Positions 8,782 to 18,273 of a DNA stretch of 64,000 nucleotides are shown here, piece by piece. This stretch comes from Noviherbaspirillum massiliense JC206 (GTDB lineage Bacteria; Pseudomonadota; Gammaproteobacteria; Burkholderiales; Burkholderiaceae_D). Numbering within the stretch: position 1 is the first letter of the stretch; each line of letters starts with the position of its first letter. The notes under the pieces are model-generated. The model was not told the origin of the DNA. It made no database searches and worked only from the letters and a program-made list of their open reading frames with translations. The stretch covers positions 34,756 through 98,755 of the forward strand of contig NZ_HE978635.1 in assembly GCF_000312045.1 (NCBI RefSeq), read 5' to 3'. The translations under genes were made by a program, and so were the position numbers.

Positions 8782-10019
8782 GCGCCGCCACAAGTCCCGA
8801 CACCATGAAGCTGGCGGAAAATGTCATGCATTTCGCCCGCGTGCTGCGGCGTGCCGGCCTGCCGATCGGCCCGGCGAAAGTGGTGGATGCGCTGCAAGCC
8901 CTGCAGGCGGTGGGCGTGGAAAGGCGCGACGATTTCTATTTCGCACTCTCTGCCGTGCTGGTCAACCGGCATGAACACCAGGCCGTGTTCGACCAGGCCT
9001 TCCGGCTGTTCTGGCGCGAGCCGTATCACATCGACACCCAGCTGGAAGAGTTGCTGCGCCTGCTGCGCGGGGTGCGCCGGCCTGCCCGCAGCGAGGCTGC
9101 GCTCGCCCAGCGCGTCGCCCATGCCCTGCTGCCGAACGCGCCCGCGCCACGTCCGCGCGAGGATCTGCCGCCCGACCTCAGCATCGATGCGACGCTCACC
9201 GTGTCCTCGCGCGAATTGCTGCAGAAAAAGGACTTCGCCACAATGACGCCGCAGGAACTGGCGGACGCCCGGCGCATGATCGCCCGCATGCGCCTGCCGC
9301 TGCCCGAGCTGCCGAGCCGCCGCTCGCTGCCGCGCGCGCACGGCGGACAGGTCGACTTGCGCAACACCATGAAGCAGATGATGCGGGAAGCCGGCGGCAT
9401 CGTCGAACTGCGCCGCAAGGCGCCGCGCCGGCGTCCTCCGGCCCTGGTGATCCTGTGCGACATCTCGGGCTCGATGGACAGCTACACCCGCATGCTGCTG
9501 CACTTTGCCCATGCGATCACCAATGACCGCGACCGCGTGCACACCTTCCTGTTCGGCACCCGGCTCTCCAACATCACCCGCGCCTTGCGCGACCGCGACG
9601 TGGACCTGGCGCTCGATGCAGTATCGCGCCAGGTGGCGGACTGGTCCGGCGGCACCCGCATCGGCGCCTGCCTGCATGCGTTCAACCAGCGCTGGGCGCG
9701 CCGGCTGATGGGCCAGGGCGCCGTGGTGCTGCTGATCAGCGACGGGCTCGACAGCGATGCCGCCGCAGGGCTGGGAAAGGAAATGGAGCAGCTGAAGCTC
9801 GCCAGCCGCCGGCTGATCTGGCTCAATCCGCTCTTGCGCTATGCCCGGTTCGAGGCGAAGCCGGCAGGAATCCGCGCCATGCTGCCGCATGTCGATCTGT
9901 TCCTACCGGTGCACAACCTTGCCAGCCTGAGCCAGCTGGGCGAGGCGCTGCGGGAATGGGACGCGCGGCGCGCGAATGACAGACGATTATTATCACCACC
10001 CCAATCATCAGGAGAATGA
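8778..10019 (+). CDS. coxE: CoxE-family von Willebrand factor A domain protein
   Basis: The 413-residue protein matches the CoxE/VWA family. An N-terminal helical region (FARVLRRAGLPIGPAKVVDAL) is followed by a VWA domain with the metal-site motif CDISGSMDSY (DxSxS) at about residue 232 and a second element DWSGGTRIGACL. MoxR ATPases and VWA proteins work as pairs, and here coxD and coxE overlap by four bases, which supports a shared chaperone role in maturing the molybdo-enzyme. It is cytoplasmic, with no signal or membrane segment. Confidence 0.88.
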   Translation: MSAATSPDTMKLAENVMHFARVLRRAGLPIGPAKVVDALQALQAVGVERRDDFYFALSAVLVNRHEHQAVFDQAFRLFWREPYHIDTQLEELLRLLRGVRRPARSEAALAQRVAHALLPNAPAPRPREDLPPDLSIDATLTVSSRELLQKKDFATMTPQELADARRMIARMRLPLPELPSRRSLPRAHGGQVDLRNTMKQMMREAGGIVELRRKAPRRRPPALVILCDISGSMDSYTRMLLHFAHAITNDRDRVHTFLFGTRLSNITRALRDRDVDLALDAVSRQVADWSGGTRIGACLHAFNQRWARRLMGQGAVVLLISDGLDSDAAAGLGKEMEQLKLASRRLIWLNPLLRYARFEAKPAGIRAMLPHVDLFLPVHNLASLSQLGEALREWDARRANDRRLLSPPQSSGE

Positions 10020-10020
10020 C

Positions 10021-10500
10021 ATGGACATGTCGGGTTCGCATTTCATCCCCGCGCCCCAGGAGCGGGTATGGGCTGCCCTCAACGATCCGGAATTGCTCAA
10101 AGCCTGCATCACGGGCTGCGAACAGTTTGAAGCGGACGGTGAACATTCCTACAAGCTTCTGATGGCGGTGAAGATCGGTCCGGTGCGCGCCCGGTTTACC
10201 GGCAAGATGGACCTGTGCGACCTGAACCCGCCGAATGCGTATGCGCTCGGTTTTGAAGGCCAGGGCGGCGTCGCCGGCTTTGCCAAGGGCAAGTCGGATG
10301 TAACCCTATCCCCCGAAGGTGAAGGCACCCGTCTGGCTTATACCGCACGCGCGCAGATTGGCGGCAAGCTCGCGCAAATCGGTTCCCGGCTGGTTGACGG
10401 CGCGGCAAGGAAAATGGCTGATGATTTCTTTGCCGCGTTTGTCCAAAAACTCGGCGGTACGACAGAACAGGCCGGCATGTCGGCAACTGCGCCACAATAG
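10021..10500 (+). CDS. coxG: CoxG-like SRPBCC-family protein
   Basis: This 159-residue protein of the CoxG (SRPBCC/START-like) family begins MDMSGSHFIPAPQERVWAAL and has the typical PDLLKACITGCE-like turn. CoxG is linked to attachment of the enzyme to the membrane or electron acceptor, although its function is poorly defined. I chose the ATG at 10021, one base after the coxE stop, because CAGGAGAATGAC precedes it; an upstream in-frame start would lie deep inside coxE. It is the last gene of the six-gene cox run. Confidence 0.87.
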   Translation: MDMSGSHFIPAPQERVWAALNDPELLKACITGCEQFEADGEHSYKLLMAVKIGPVRARFTGKMDLCDLNPPNAYALGFEGQGGVAGFAKGKSDVTLSPEGEGTRLAYTARAQIGGKLAQIGSRLVDGAARKMADDFFAAFVQKLGGTTEQAGMSATAPQ

Positions 10501-10657
10501 CCGATTCTCGCTCACATCCAGGCACCTGGACCTGCCTGACAGCACGATGCGGGCGTGCTTCCGGCGACGAACTTTCCCTGCCTGTGCGCGGACTGGAACA
10601 TTTGTTCGGGAATGCAATCGAATTGTCGGTGTTTCCCAGTTTCCACAGGCGTGCACA

Positions 10658-10996
10658 ATGAATACCAGCGGCCATGATCCGGCTTACAACTCAGATGCCT
10701 CCAGGCAGGCGGCTCCAGAAAATCGCGAATTCAATCTCGAGCGCATACATCGCCTCGTTCATGACCTGGAGCAAGAACTGGCGCACACGGATATTCCCCA
10801 GGCTGACGATCTGAGGAGGGAAATCAATACGCTCAAGCAGATGCTGGAGGGCCCCGATGAACAGGACCCGAGAGTGCGGCAAAGGCTGCACGGCGTACAC
10901 AACACGCTGCAGGATGTGACCGCAACTGTGGAGGGAGAAGTATTGAGGGACAGTCCGTATATCGCCGAGCTGGGACGAATACTGGGGCTGGTGTAG
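10658..10996 (+). CDS. Small helical protein, possibly DUF4404-like
   Basis: This 112-residue protein is charged and predicted mostly helical. A central heptad-like stretch (LERIHRLVHDLEQELAH, DDLRREINTLKQML) is followed by a conserved-looking tail, SPYIAELGRILGLV. The layout resembles the small DUF4404-type proteins of proteobacteria, but I would not insist on the family. It has no signal peptide. It lies 157 bases after coxG and 86 bases before the LOV kinase on the same strand. No function is proposed. Confidence 0.55.
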   Translation: MNTSGHDPAYNSDASRQAAPENREFNLERIHRLVHDLEQELAHTDIPQADDLRREINTLKQMLEGPDEQDPRVRQRLHGVHNTLQDVTATVEGEVLRDSPYIAELGRILGLV

Positions 10997-11082
10997 AACT
11001 CGCCCACGGTCGAGAACTGGCTGGCGAGCCGCCTGTATTGCTTGCCGCCCACGCCGCCCCACACCAAGGCTGGACGAACCTC

Positions 11083-12840
11083 ATGACAATTGGCAGCAAC
11101 AAGCAGGAAAACGAACAAAAACCTCTGGATGAACAAGGCGGCGGACAAAGCGCTGGCGCACCGGCGGCCGGCGAGCTGGAAGGCAGCAGCTATTCGCCCC
11201 TTGGCAATCCCGGAGTCCGGCACTGGCAGTCCAGCTATATTTCCGAGCCCGGACTGGATGAACGGGACAATGTGTTTTTCGCGGCAGTGCAGATGACGCG
11301 CATGCCGATGGCAGTGACCGATCCGAATCAGCCGGACAATCCGATCGTGTTTGTCAATCGCGCTTTCCTCGATCTGACGGAGTATGCGGAAGAACAGGTT
11401 CTTGGTCGCAATTGCCGCTTTCTGCAAGGGAAAGACACCGATCGCCAAACCGTGGATGAAGTCCGCCATGCACTACAGGAACAGCGTGCCGTCGCAGTCG
11501 ACATCCTGAACTACAAGGCGAGCGGCAAGCCCTTCTGGAATGCGCTGTTCATCGGCCCGGTGTTCGACAAGGACGGCCAGCTCCTGTACTACTTTTCGTC
11601 GCAACTGGACATCACCAGCCGGCGCGTGTCGGAACAGGCCTATCTGCAGGCGCAGAAAATGGAAGCGATCGGCCAGCTGACGGCAGGCGTGGCGCACGAC
11701 TTCAACAACCTGCTGCAGGTGATCGCCGGCAACCATGAACTGGCCCTCGGCATGCTGGGGAAAAATGAACAGATCGCGAATGTCATCGCCCGGGCGCAGC
11801 AGGCGACCAGCAGGGCATCAAAGCTTACCCAGCAATTGCTGACCTTCGCCCGCAAACAGCGGCTGGAGCCGAAACGCGTCAACCTGAATACGCTGATCGT
11901 CGAATTCAGCGAGATGCTGGTACGCACGCTGGGCGACAAGGTGGATTTGCACCTGGACCTGAAGCCGGGCGTGCCCTCGTGCATTCTCGATCCTATCCAT
12001 CTTGAGATGGCTCTGCTGAATGTGCTGATCAATGCGCGCGACGCCATGCCGCATGGCGGCAAGGTGACAGTTGGGACATCGATTCTCAGCGACAAGGACC
12101 GCGTCGAATCGCATCATCTGCCGCCCGGCATCTATGTCGTCATGTGCGTCATCGACGAAGGGGAAGGCATGACGCCCGAGGTATTGCGGCGGGCCACCGA
12201 ACCCTTCTTTACCACCAAGGGACCGGGGACGGGCTTGGGGCTGGCGATGGTCCACGGCTTTGTCAGCCAATCGCACGGTCACCTTGAAATCGACAGCGCG
12301 CCGGGCAAGGGAACCACGATCCGGATGATTTTCCCGGTGGCCGAACCCTCGGTGCAGCAAGCACATCCCGCACCCTCTGCCGGTTTGCCCGAAGCCACCC
12401 CTGCCCTGAACTGGAGTGCGGAAGCCATCCTGGGCCGCAAGACCATTCTCGTCGTCGACGACAGCCAGGATGTGCGCGAACTGACGGAAGGCTTTCTGCA
12501 GTCGCAAGGCTATCGCGTCATCACCGCGCAGAGCGGCGAGGATGCCTTGCGCATGCTGGACCGTTACGGCGATATCGACCTGCTGTTTACCGATGTCATC
12601 ATGCCTGGCGGGATGAATGGATTGCAGCTGGCCGAACATGTACGGACGCGACAACCGGCTATTCCGGTACTGCTTGCCACCGGATACATGGAAGAATTGC
12701 AGAGCCGGGGCCAGCAGGGTTCCCAGTTCAATATCCTGGCCAAGCCGTTCAGGCTGGCGGAACTCGCGGACAAGGTGCGAAAGGCACTGGAAAAGCCGCG
12801 CGAGCAGCATTCGGCCGAAGCTTTCAGGCATGAAGGCTGA
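11083..12840 (+). CDS. LOV-domain hybrid histidine kinase (blue-light sensor)
   Basis: The 585-residue protein has a LOV/PAS domain (about residues 65-175) with the flavin-cysteine motif GRNCRFLQG; Cys111 is the expected photo-adduct residue. A HisKA domain with AHDFNNLLQ (phospho-accepting His205) follows, then an HATPase domain with DEGEGM and GTGLGLAMVHG, and a C-terminal receiver domain with VVDDS, phospho-acceptor Asp504 (LLFTDVIMPG) and a Lys in LAKPF. The family is blue-light-activated histidine kinases with an attached receiver. No membrane segment is present. The start at 11083 drops a poorly conserved upstream extension. Flavohemoglobin follows on the same strand after 116 bases. 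No response regulator with an output domain is adjacent, so its target is unknown. Confidence 0.9.
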   Translation: MTIGSNKQENEQKPLDEQGGGQSAGAPAAGELEGSSYSPLGNPGVRHWQSSYISEPGLDERDNVFFAAVQMTRMPMAVTDPNQPDNPIVFVNRAFLDLTEYAEEQVLGRNCRFLQGKDTDRQTVDEVRHALQEQRAVAVDILNYKASGKPFWNALFIGPVFDKDGQLLYYFSSQLDITSRRVSEQAYLQAQKMEAIGQLTAGVAHDFNNLLQVIAGNHELALGMLGKNEQIANVIARAQQATSRASKLTQQLLTFARKQRLEPKRVNLNTLIVEFSEMLVRTLGDKVDLHLDLKPGVPSCILDPIHLEMALLNVLINARDAMPHGGKVTVGTSILSDKDRVESHHLPPGIYVVMCVIDEGEGMTPEVLRRATEPFFTTKGPGTGLGLAMVHGFVSQSHGHLEIDSAPGKGTTIRMIFPVAEPSVQQAHPAPSAGLPEATPALNWSAEAILGRKTILVVDDSQDVRELTEGFLQSQGYRVITAQSGEDALRMLDRYGDIDLLFTDVIMPGGMNGLQLAEHVRTRQPAIPVLLATGYMEELQSRGQQGSQFNILAKPFRLAELADKVRKALEKPREQHSAEAFRHEG

Positions 12841-12890
12841 CAATGATCGTCACGGAGTCCGCCACGGGTCGAACCTGCGCCTGTCCTTAG

Positions 12891-14171
<1,281 letters not shown>

Positions 14172-14236
14172 TCGGCCTCCGCGGCTTCATTACCGCCCCG
14201 GGCAGGGGAGCATCGGGGTCGAGCGATCAGCAGTCC

Positions 14237-14258
14237 GCAAGCCCTTGCGCGGGCTTGC
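14237..14258. terminator. Hairpin between convergent genes
   Basis: GCAAGCCC and GGGCTTGC form a perfect 8-bp stem with a six-base loop, placed between the ends of hmp (plus) and the next minus-strand gene. It lacks a clear T-run, so it is a weak or Rho-assisted terminator candidate. Confidence 0.45.
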
Positions 14259-14267
14259 TCCGACCCT

Positions 14268-14741
14268 TCAGTGCGCCTGTGGCGGTTCGGCCCGCCTGCA
14301 TGCCTCGACCTTGCTGGCTGGCTGGTGGGCCGAGTGGATCGCAAGCGAATTGCGTGACATGGCGGTGACATGCTTCGCATCGGTGGCGGCGGCCAGATAG
14401 CCGACGTAGGCGACATTCGGCGAGCGCCCCGGCAGCAGCAGCCAGTAATCGAAGCCGCGCTCGAGCGCGACTTTCCGCAAGGCGCAATACAGGAATTGCG
14501 AATAGCCAGGATCGCTGGTTTTGCCGAGGTCGGTTATCTTGTAATCCTTCTCCGACAGCTTGACCAGCGACACCTGGCGGATGGTCTTGCCATCGTCCAG
14601 TCCGAGCTGCGTCGAGTCGATATGGATGGCGGGCGGTCCCACCTCCTGCACGATCTGTTCCTGCACGTCGCCCTCGGCGGCGAAAGCAGCTGCGATGCCA
14701 AGCACCCAGGCCGACAGGACAAGCGCGGTCTTCTTCAACAT
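14268..14741 (-). CDS. Periplasmic protein of unknown function
   Basis: I do not recognise this 157-residue protein with certainty. It starts MLKKTALVLSAWVLGIAAAFA, a clear signal peptide with cleavage likely after AFA, and is preceded by GGGAGGATAC, which fixes the start at 14741. The mature part contains FLYCALRKVALERGFDYWLLL, loosely like small periplasmic or lipoprotein families whose members read 'A..TL..G.DYF'. It is 32 bases downstream of the CoA-transferase gene on the same strand and may be co-transcribed with it, but no functional link is evident. Confidence 0.65.
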   Translation of the reverse strand: MLKKTALVLSAWVLGIAAAFAAEGDVQEQIVQEVGPPAIHIDSTQLGLDDGKTIRQVSLVKLSEKDYKITDLGKTSDPGYSQFLYCALRKVALERGFDYWLLLPGRSPNVAYVGYLAAATDAKHVTAMSRNSLAIHSAHQPASKVEACRRAEPPQAH

Positions 14742-14773
14742 GTATCCTCCCTTGGTTGTTGTCATGCAGCGGT

Positions 14774-15970
14774 TCAGGCAATGATGCCCTTTGCTTTCAA
14801 TGCAGCGATCTGGTCTGCCGTGAGGCCGGCATCCTTCAGCACCTGCTCGGTGTGTTCGCCGAGCACCGGGGCACGGAAGCGGATCGCGCCCGGATTTTCC
14901 GACAGCTTGGGCATGATGCCCGGGACGTCCACTTCCAGTCCGTCGGCGCTGCGCACTTTTTCGATCACGCCGCGCGCGCGGTAATGCTCGTCTTCGGCGA
15001 TGTCCTTGGCGGAATAGATGCGGCCGGAAGGAACGGCCGCTTTCCTCAGCTGCTCCAGCGCCGTGCCGCTGTCGAGCGCGCCGCTCCAGGCGCCGATGGC
15101 GGCGTCGAGTTCCTCGGCCCGCCGTGCACGGCCGTCGTTCTGCGCCAGCGTCGGATCTTCCGCAAGGTCGGCGCGGCCGATGAGCTGCATCAGGCGCTTG
15201 AAGATGGAGTCGCCATTGCCGGCGATCAGGATGTATTCGCCATCGCCGCAGCGGTAGGCATTCGAAGGCGCGATGCCCGGCAGCGCGCCACCCGCCGGTT
15301 TGCGGATCGTGCCGAATGCGGAATATTCCGGCAGCAGGCTTTCTGTCAGGTTGAATACCGATTCATACAGCGCCACGTCGATCATCTGCCCGGTGCCGCC
15401 GCGCGCGTCGCGCTGGTAAAGCGCCAGCAGCACGCCCAGCGCCCCGTGCAGCCCCGCGATGGTGTCGCCGAGGGAGACGCCCGCGCGCACCGGCACCCGG
15501 CCCGGCTCGCCCGTGATGTAGCGCAGGCCGGCCATGGCTTCACCGATGGCGGCAAAGCCGGGCTCGTCGCGCCTCGGGCCATCCTGGCCGTACCCGGAGA
15601 CGCGCAGCATGATCAGGCGCGGGTTCGCCGCATGCAGCTGCTCCCAGCCCAGGCCCCATTTTTCGAGCGTGCCGGGCCGGAAATTCTCGATTATCACATC
15701 GGCGGTTTCGGCCAGCCGCCGCACCAGCTGCTGCCCTTCTTGCTGGCGCAGGTCGATGCAGACGGATTGCTTGTTGCGCGACTGCGCCTGCCACCAGACC
15801 GAGGTGCCCTTGTGCAGCTGGCGCCATTTGCGCAGCGGGTCGCCGTCGCCCGGGGTTTCGACCTTGATGATTTCGGCCCCGAAGTCTGCCAATGTTTTCG
15901 AGGCGAAGGGGCCGGCGATGAGTTGACCGAGTTCGAGGACCCGGATACCGGAGAGAATCTGCTTGTTCAT
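14774..15970 (-). CDS. CaiB/BaiF-family (class III) CoA-transferase
   Basis: At 398 residues this is a standard class III CoA-transferase. The N-terminal motif IRVLELGQLIAGPFASKTLADFGAEIIKVE-type region is intact (ELGQLIAGPF, GAEIIKVETPG), IIENFRPGTLEKWGLG is typical, and GQMIDVALYES carries the expected catalytic Asp. These enzymes move CoA between carboxylic acids through an aspartyl-CoA thioester intermediate. The substrate cannot be told from sequence. A Bug-type solute receptor is divergent from it 379 bases away, an arrangement often seen for carboxylate uptake and activation in Burkholderiales, which suggests an imported organic acid. Confidence 0.9.
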   Translation of the reverse strand: MNKQILSGIRVLELGQLIAGPFASKTLADFGAEIIKVETPGDGDPLRKWRQLHKGTSVWWQAQSRNKQSVCIDLRQQEGQQLVRRLAETADVIIENFRPGTLEKWGLGWEQLHAANPRLIMLRVSGYGQDGPRRDEPGFAAIGEAMAGLRYITGEPGRVPVRAGVSLGDTIAGLHGALGVLLALYQRDARGGTGQMIDVALYESVFNLTESLLPEYSAFGTIRKPAGGALPGIAPSNAYRCGDGEYILIAGNGDSIFKRLMQLIGRADLAEDPTLAQNDGRARRAEELDAAIGAWSGALDSGTALEQLRKAAVPSGRIYSAKDIAEDEHYRARGVIEKVRSADGLEVDVPGIMPKLSENPGAIRFRAPVLGEHTEQVLKDAGLTADQIAALKAKGIIA

Positions 15971-16349
15971 GACTGGTCTGGACTGGATGGGATGGCGAAT
16001 CCGGCGGCTGTTCGATGGCGTCCCAGGGCAATGCGCCGCATACGTCCGCCACCCGCGGGTAGCCTGGGAGCCGCCATTTAATCACAACTGGCAATGGAAG
16101 AGGGCCGGGCAGCTCGCCGCCGCGGCCTGCGGGCGGGCTCACCAGCCTGGCCTTGCCTGCGGCAAAAACAGGCTGGCTGCGCGGGGAAAGTATCCCTCGC
16201 CCGGCGTATGGGGTATATTCGGTACGCTGCACGAGGGGAAGCCTTCTGTGCCTGCCATAAAAAGCGGTGAATCAGCCGCACCGCAGGCGGCTTTCCAAGG
16301 GGTTATTTGCTTCAAATCCTGCTTAAACCTGAACAAAGGAGCGAGACAC
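15971..16349. other. Intergenic region, divergent promoters
   Basis: No plausible gene is present. The stretch separates the divergent CoA-transferase and Bug receptor genes and should contain both promoters. An 8-bp inverted repeat (CCAGCCTG ... CAGGCTGG) lies near 16141-16175, and a TATATT that could serve as a -10 element lies near 16214. Neither is strong enough to call. Confidence 0.4.
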
Positions 16350-17327
16350 ATGAAACCGAAGTTTTTGTACTCCCTGGCCGCGATCGCACTGGCCGCAAGC
16401 ACGACCGCCTATGCGCAGTCTGCCTATCCGACCAAGACCATCACCATGATCGTGCCGTTCTCGGCAGGCGGACCAACCGATACCGTCGCCCGCCTGATCG
16501 CGCAGTCGATGGGCAAGACCCTCAATCAGCAAGTGATCGTCGAAAACGCCGTGGGCGCAGGCGGCACCATCGGCGCCGGGCGCGCGGCAAGAGCGGAACC
16601 GGATGGCTATACCCTGCTGCTGCACCATATCGGCCAGTCCACCGCCCCTACCCTGTACCGCAAGCTGACCTTCAATCCGGTTACCGATTTCGAGCCGGTC
16701 GGACTGGTGACTGACGTGCCGATGACGCTGGTGGCGCGCAAGGATTTTCCGGCGAAGGACATGAAGGAGCTGATCACCTATCTCAAGACCCACAAGGACA
16801 AGGTCACCTATGCCAATGCCGGCGTCGGATCGGCCTCGCACCTGTGCGGCATGCTGTTCATGAGCGCGATCGAAACCGAACTCACCACGGTGCCCTACAA
16901 GGGGACCGGCCCGGCGATGAATGACTTGCTGGGCGGCCAGGTGGACACGATGTGCGACCAGACGACCAACACCACCAGCCAGATCAAGAGCGGCAAGATC
17001 AAGGTCTATGCCGTCACAACCCCGAATCGCGTTCCTTCCCTGTCGAATGTGCCGACCACGAGCGAAGCCGGCCTGCCGAACTTCCAGGTCGCGGTCTGGC
17101 ACGGCCTGTACGCGCCCAAGGGCACGCCGAAACCGGTCATCGACAAGCTGGCCAATGCCTTGCAGGTTGCGTTGAAGGATCAGACCGTCAAGCAGCGCTT
17201 CGCGGAACTGGGTACCGAGCCGGTGCCGGCCGACCGCGCCACCCCGGAAGCCCTGCGGTCCCACCTCAAGGCCGAGGTCGACAAATGGGCGCCGATCATC
17301 AAGAAGGCAGGCGTATACGCCGACTGA
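16350..17327 (+). CDS. Bug/TctC-family tripartite tricarboxylate transporter receptor
   Basis: This 325-residue periplasmic solute-binding protein of the Bug (TctC) family has the signal peptide MKPKFLYSLAAIALAASTTAYAQ, then the family landmarks YPTKTITMIVPFSAGGPTD, VVENAVGAGG-like (VIVENAVGAGGTIGAG), EPDGYTLLL and VPYKGTGPAMNDLLGGQVD. Bug proteins bind small carboxylates and related ligands; the ligand here is unknown. No tctA/tctB genes are adjacent, which is common for the expanded Bug family. The ATG at 16350 has AAAGGAGCGAG in front. It may act with the divergent CoA-transferase. Confidence 0.9.
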   Translation: MKPKFLYSLAAIALAASTTAYAQSAYPTKTITMIVPFSAGGPTDTVARLIAQSMGKTLNQQVIVENAVGAGGTIGAGRAARAEPDGYTLLLHHIGQSTAPTLYRKLTFNPVTDFEPVGLVTDVPMTLVARKDFPAKDMKELITYLKTHKDKVTYANAGVGSASHLCGMLFMSAIETELTTVPYKGTGPAMNDLLGGQVDTMCDQTTNTTSQIKSGKIKVYAVTTPNRVPSLSNVPTTSEAGLPNFQVAVWHGLYAPKGTPKPVIDKLANALQVALKDQTVKQRFAELGTEPVPADRATPEALRSHLKAEVDKWAPIIKKAGVYAD

Positions 17328-17359
17328 GCGCCGGCTGAAGCTGTCCATCGCTTGCGCGG

Positions 17360-17390
17360 GAACATGGCGGGGAAATTCCCCGCCATGTTC
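17360..17390. terminator. Near-perfect palindromic terminator between convergent genes
   Basis: GAACATGGCGGGGAA is followed after one base by its exact reverse complement, TTCCCCGCCATGTTC. The folded form would have a 13-bp stem and a small AAATT loop. It sits 32 bases past the Bug gene and before the end of the convergent DUF6494 gene, as expected for a bidirectional terminator. Confidence 0.75.
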
Positions 17391-17458
17391 ATTTCCGGGC
17401 CCAGTTCGCCTTCCACGCGCGCCATGATGGGCATGATGGACAGCGGGCGGGCAAGCGA

Positions 17459-17665
17459 CTATTCCAGCTGGATTTCCCCGTCGATACTGAACTTGAGCTT
17501 CAGTGCCGCGATTTCCACGGTCGCTGTCGCTGGAAAGCTTTCATTGCCGGTGATTTCGCCGCGCACAAGCGCCTGCGCGACGGCCTGTTCGATTTCCCTC
17601 TGAGAACGGACTCCGACCGTCTTCAGGAATTTGCGAATGCTGAGGTTGAAGGTTTCTTCATTCAT
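17459..17665 (-). CDS. DUF6494-family small protein
   Basis: This 68-residue protein begins MNEETFNLSIRKFLKTVGV and continues SQREIEQAVAQAL, ending SIDGEIQLE. This matches the short cytoplasmic DUF6494 family as I remember it; function is unknown. Its ATG overlaps the stop of the upstream membrane-protein gene (TAATG), so translation is coupled. Start choice is certain because anything longer would run into the neighbouring gene. Confidence 0.8.
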   Translation of the reverse strand: MNEETFNLSIRKFLKTVGVRSQREIEQAVAQALVRGEITGNESFPATATVEIAALKLKFSIDGEIQLE

Positions 17666-18180
17666 TACGGCCTCCCGGCAGGAATGCAGTGTCTTCTCGG
17701 TGATTCCATGCGGCTTTCCTCCGATGCCACCATCCCGCGCAGCGCCAGCCCGAGCCCGAACGCGGCATAAACCACAAACAGCGACCGACGCGGCAGCCTT
17801 TGCTCGAACCCCGGCCGCAGCCGCCGCGGTGTCAGGGTGTAATCGACGAAGCAAGCGAGTCCGGCAATGGCAGTGCCGCCGGCGAACGCGGGGACAAGCG
17901 ATTTTTGTTCCGCATGTTCGCCCAGCCATTTTTCATAGATTACTGCCCAAAAGGTGGACGAAGCATGATGGATCGCATATCCGAGCGCGGTATAGCGCAT
18001 GCTCGGGCCGTCGCGCTGCGTCGCCCGCCTACCCCAGAACCAGTGGCTGATGGCATTCGTGGGCCCGTAAGGCGTTCCATCTTCCTGTTCCCCGTAAGCA
18101 CTAAGCGCTGCCGTGGACAGGACGCTTGCCACGCTGCCACTCACTGCGCCATCACGCAAGGCTTGCCGCCAGCTTTTCAT
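17665..18180 (-). CDS. Membrane protein of unknown function
   Basis: The 171-residue protein has hydrophobic segments near residues 11-30 (GAVSGSVASVLSTAALSAYG), 66-80, 98-116 and 132-150 (SLFVVYAAFGLGLALRGM), so it is probably an inner-membrane protein with three or four helices. I know similar uncharacterised proteins from beta-proteobacteria but cannot name a function. It overlaps the DUF6494 gene by one base and is divergent from an SDR-DoxX gene 93 bases away. The start at 18180 has GGGAGCG upstream on the minus strand. Confidence 0.65.
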   Translation of the reverse strand: MKSWRQALRDGAVSGSVASVLSTAALSAYGEQEDGTPYGPTNAISHWFWGRRATQRDGPSMRYTALGYAIHHASSTFWAVIYEKWLGEHAEQKSLVPAFAGGTAIAGLACFVDYTLTPRRLRPGFEQRLPRRSLFVVYAAFGLGLALRGMVASEESRMESPRRHCIPAGRP

Positions 18181-18273
18181 GCACGCTCCCTTGGGAATGA
18201 ACTTGCCGCTTCTGCAATCATCATAGTTGTGACGAATCAAGGCCGGGCAGGTTCCCGCGAAGGAGGCAAATTG

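Noticed and set aside
4063-10500. Calling the locus a genuine aerobic CO dehydrogenase
   Set aside because: The large subunit has AYRGAGR rather than the copper-binding AYxCSFR loop, so it is form II.
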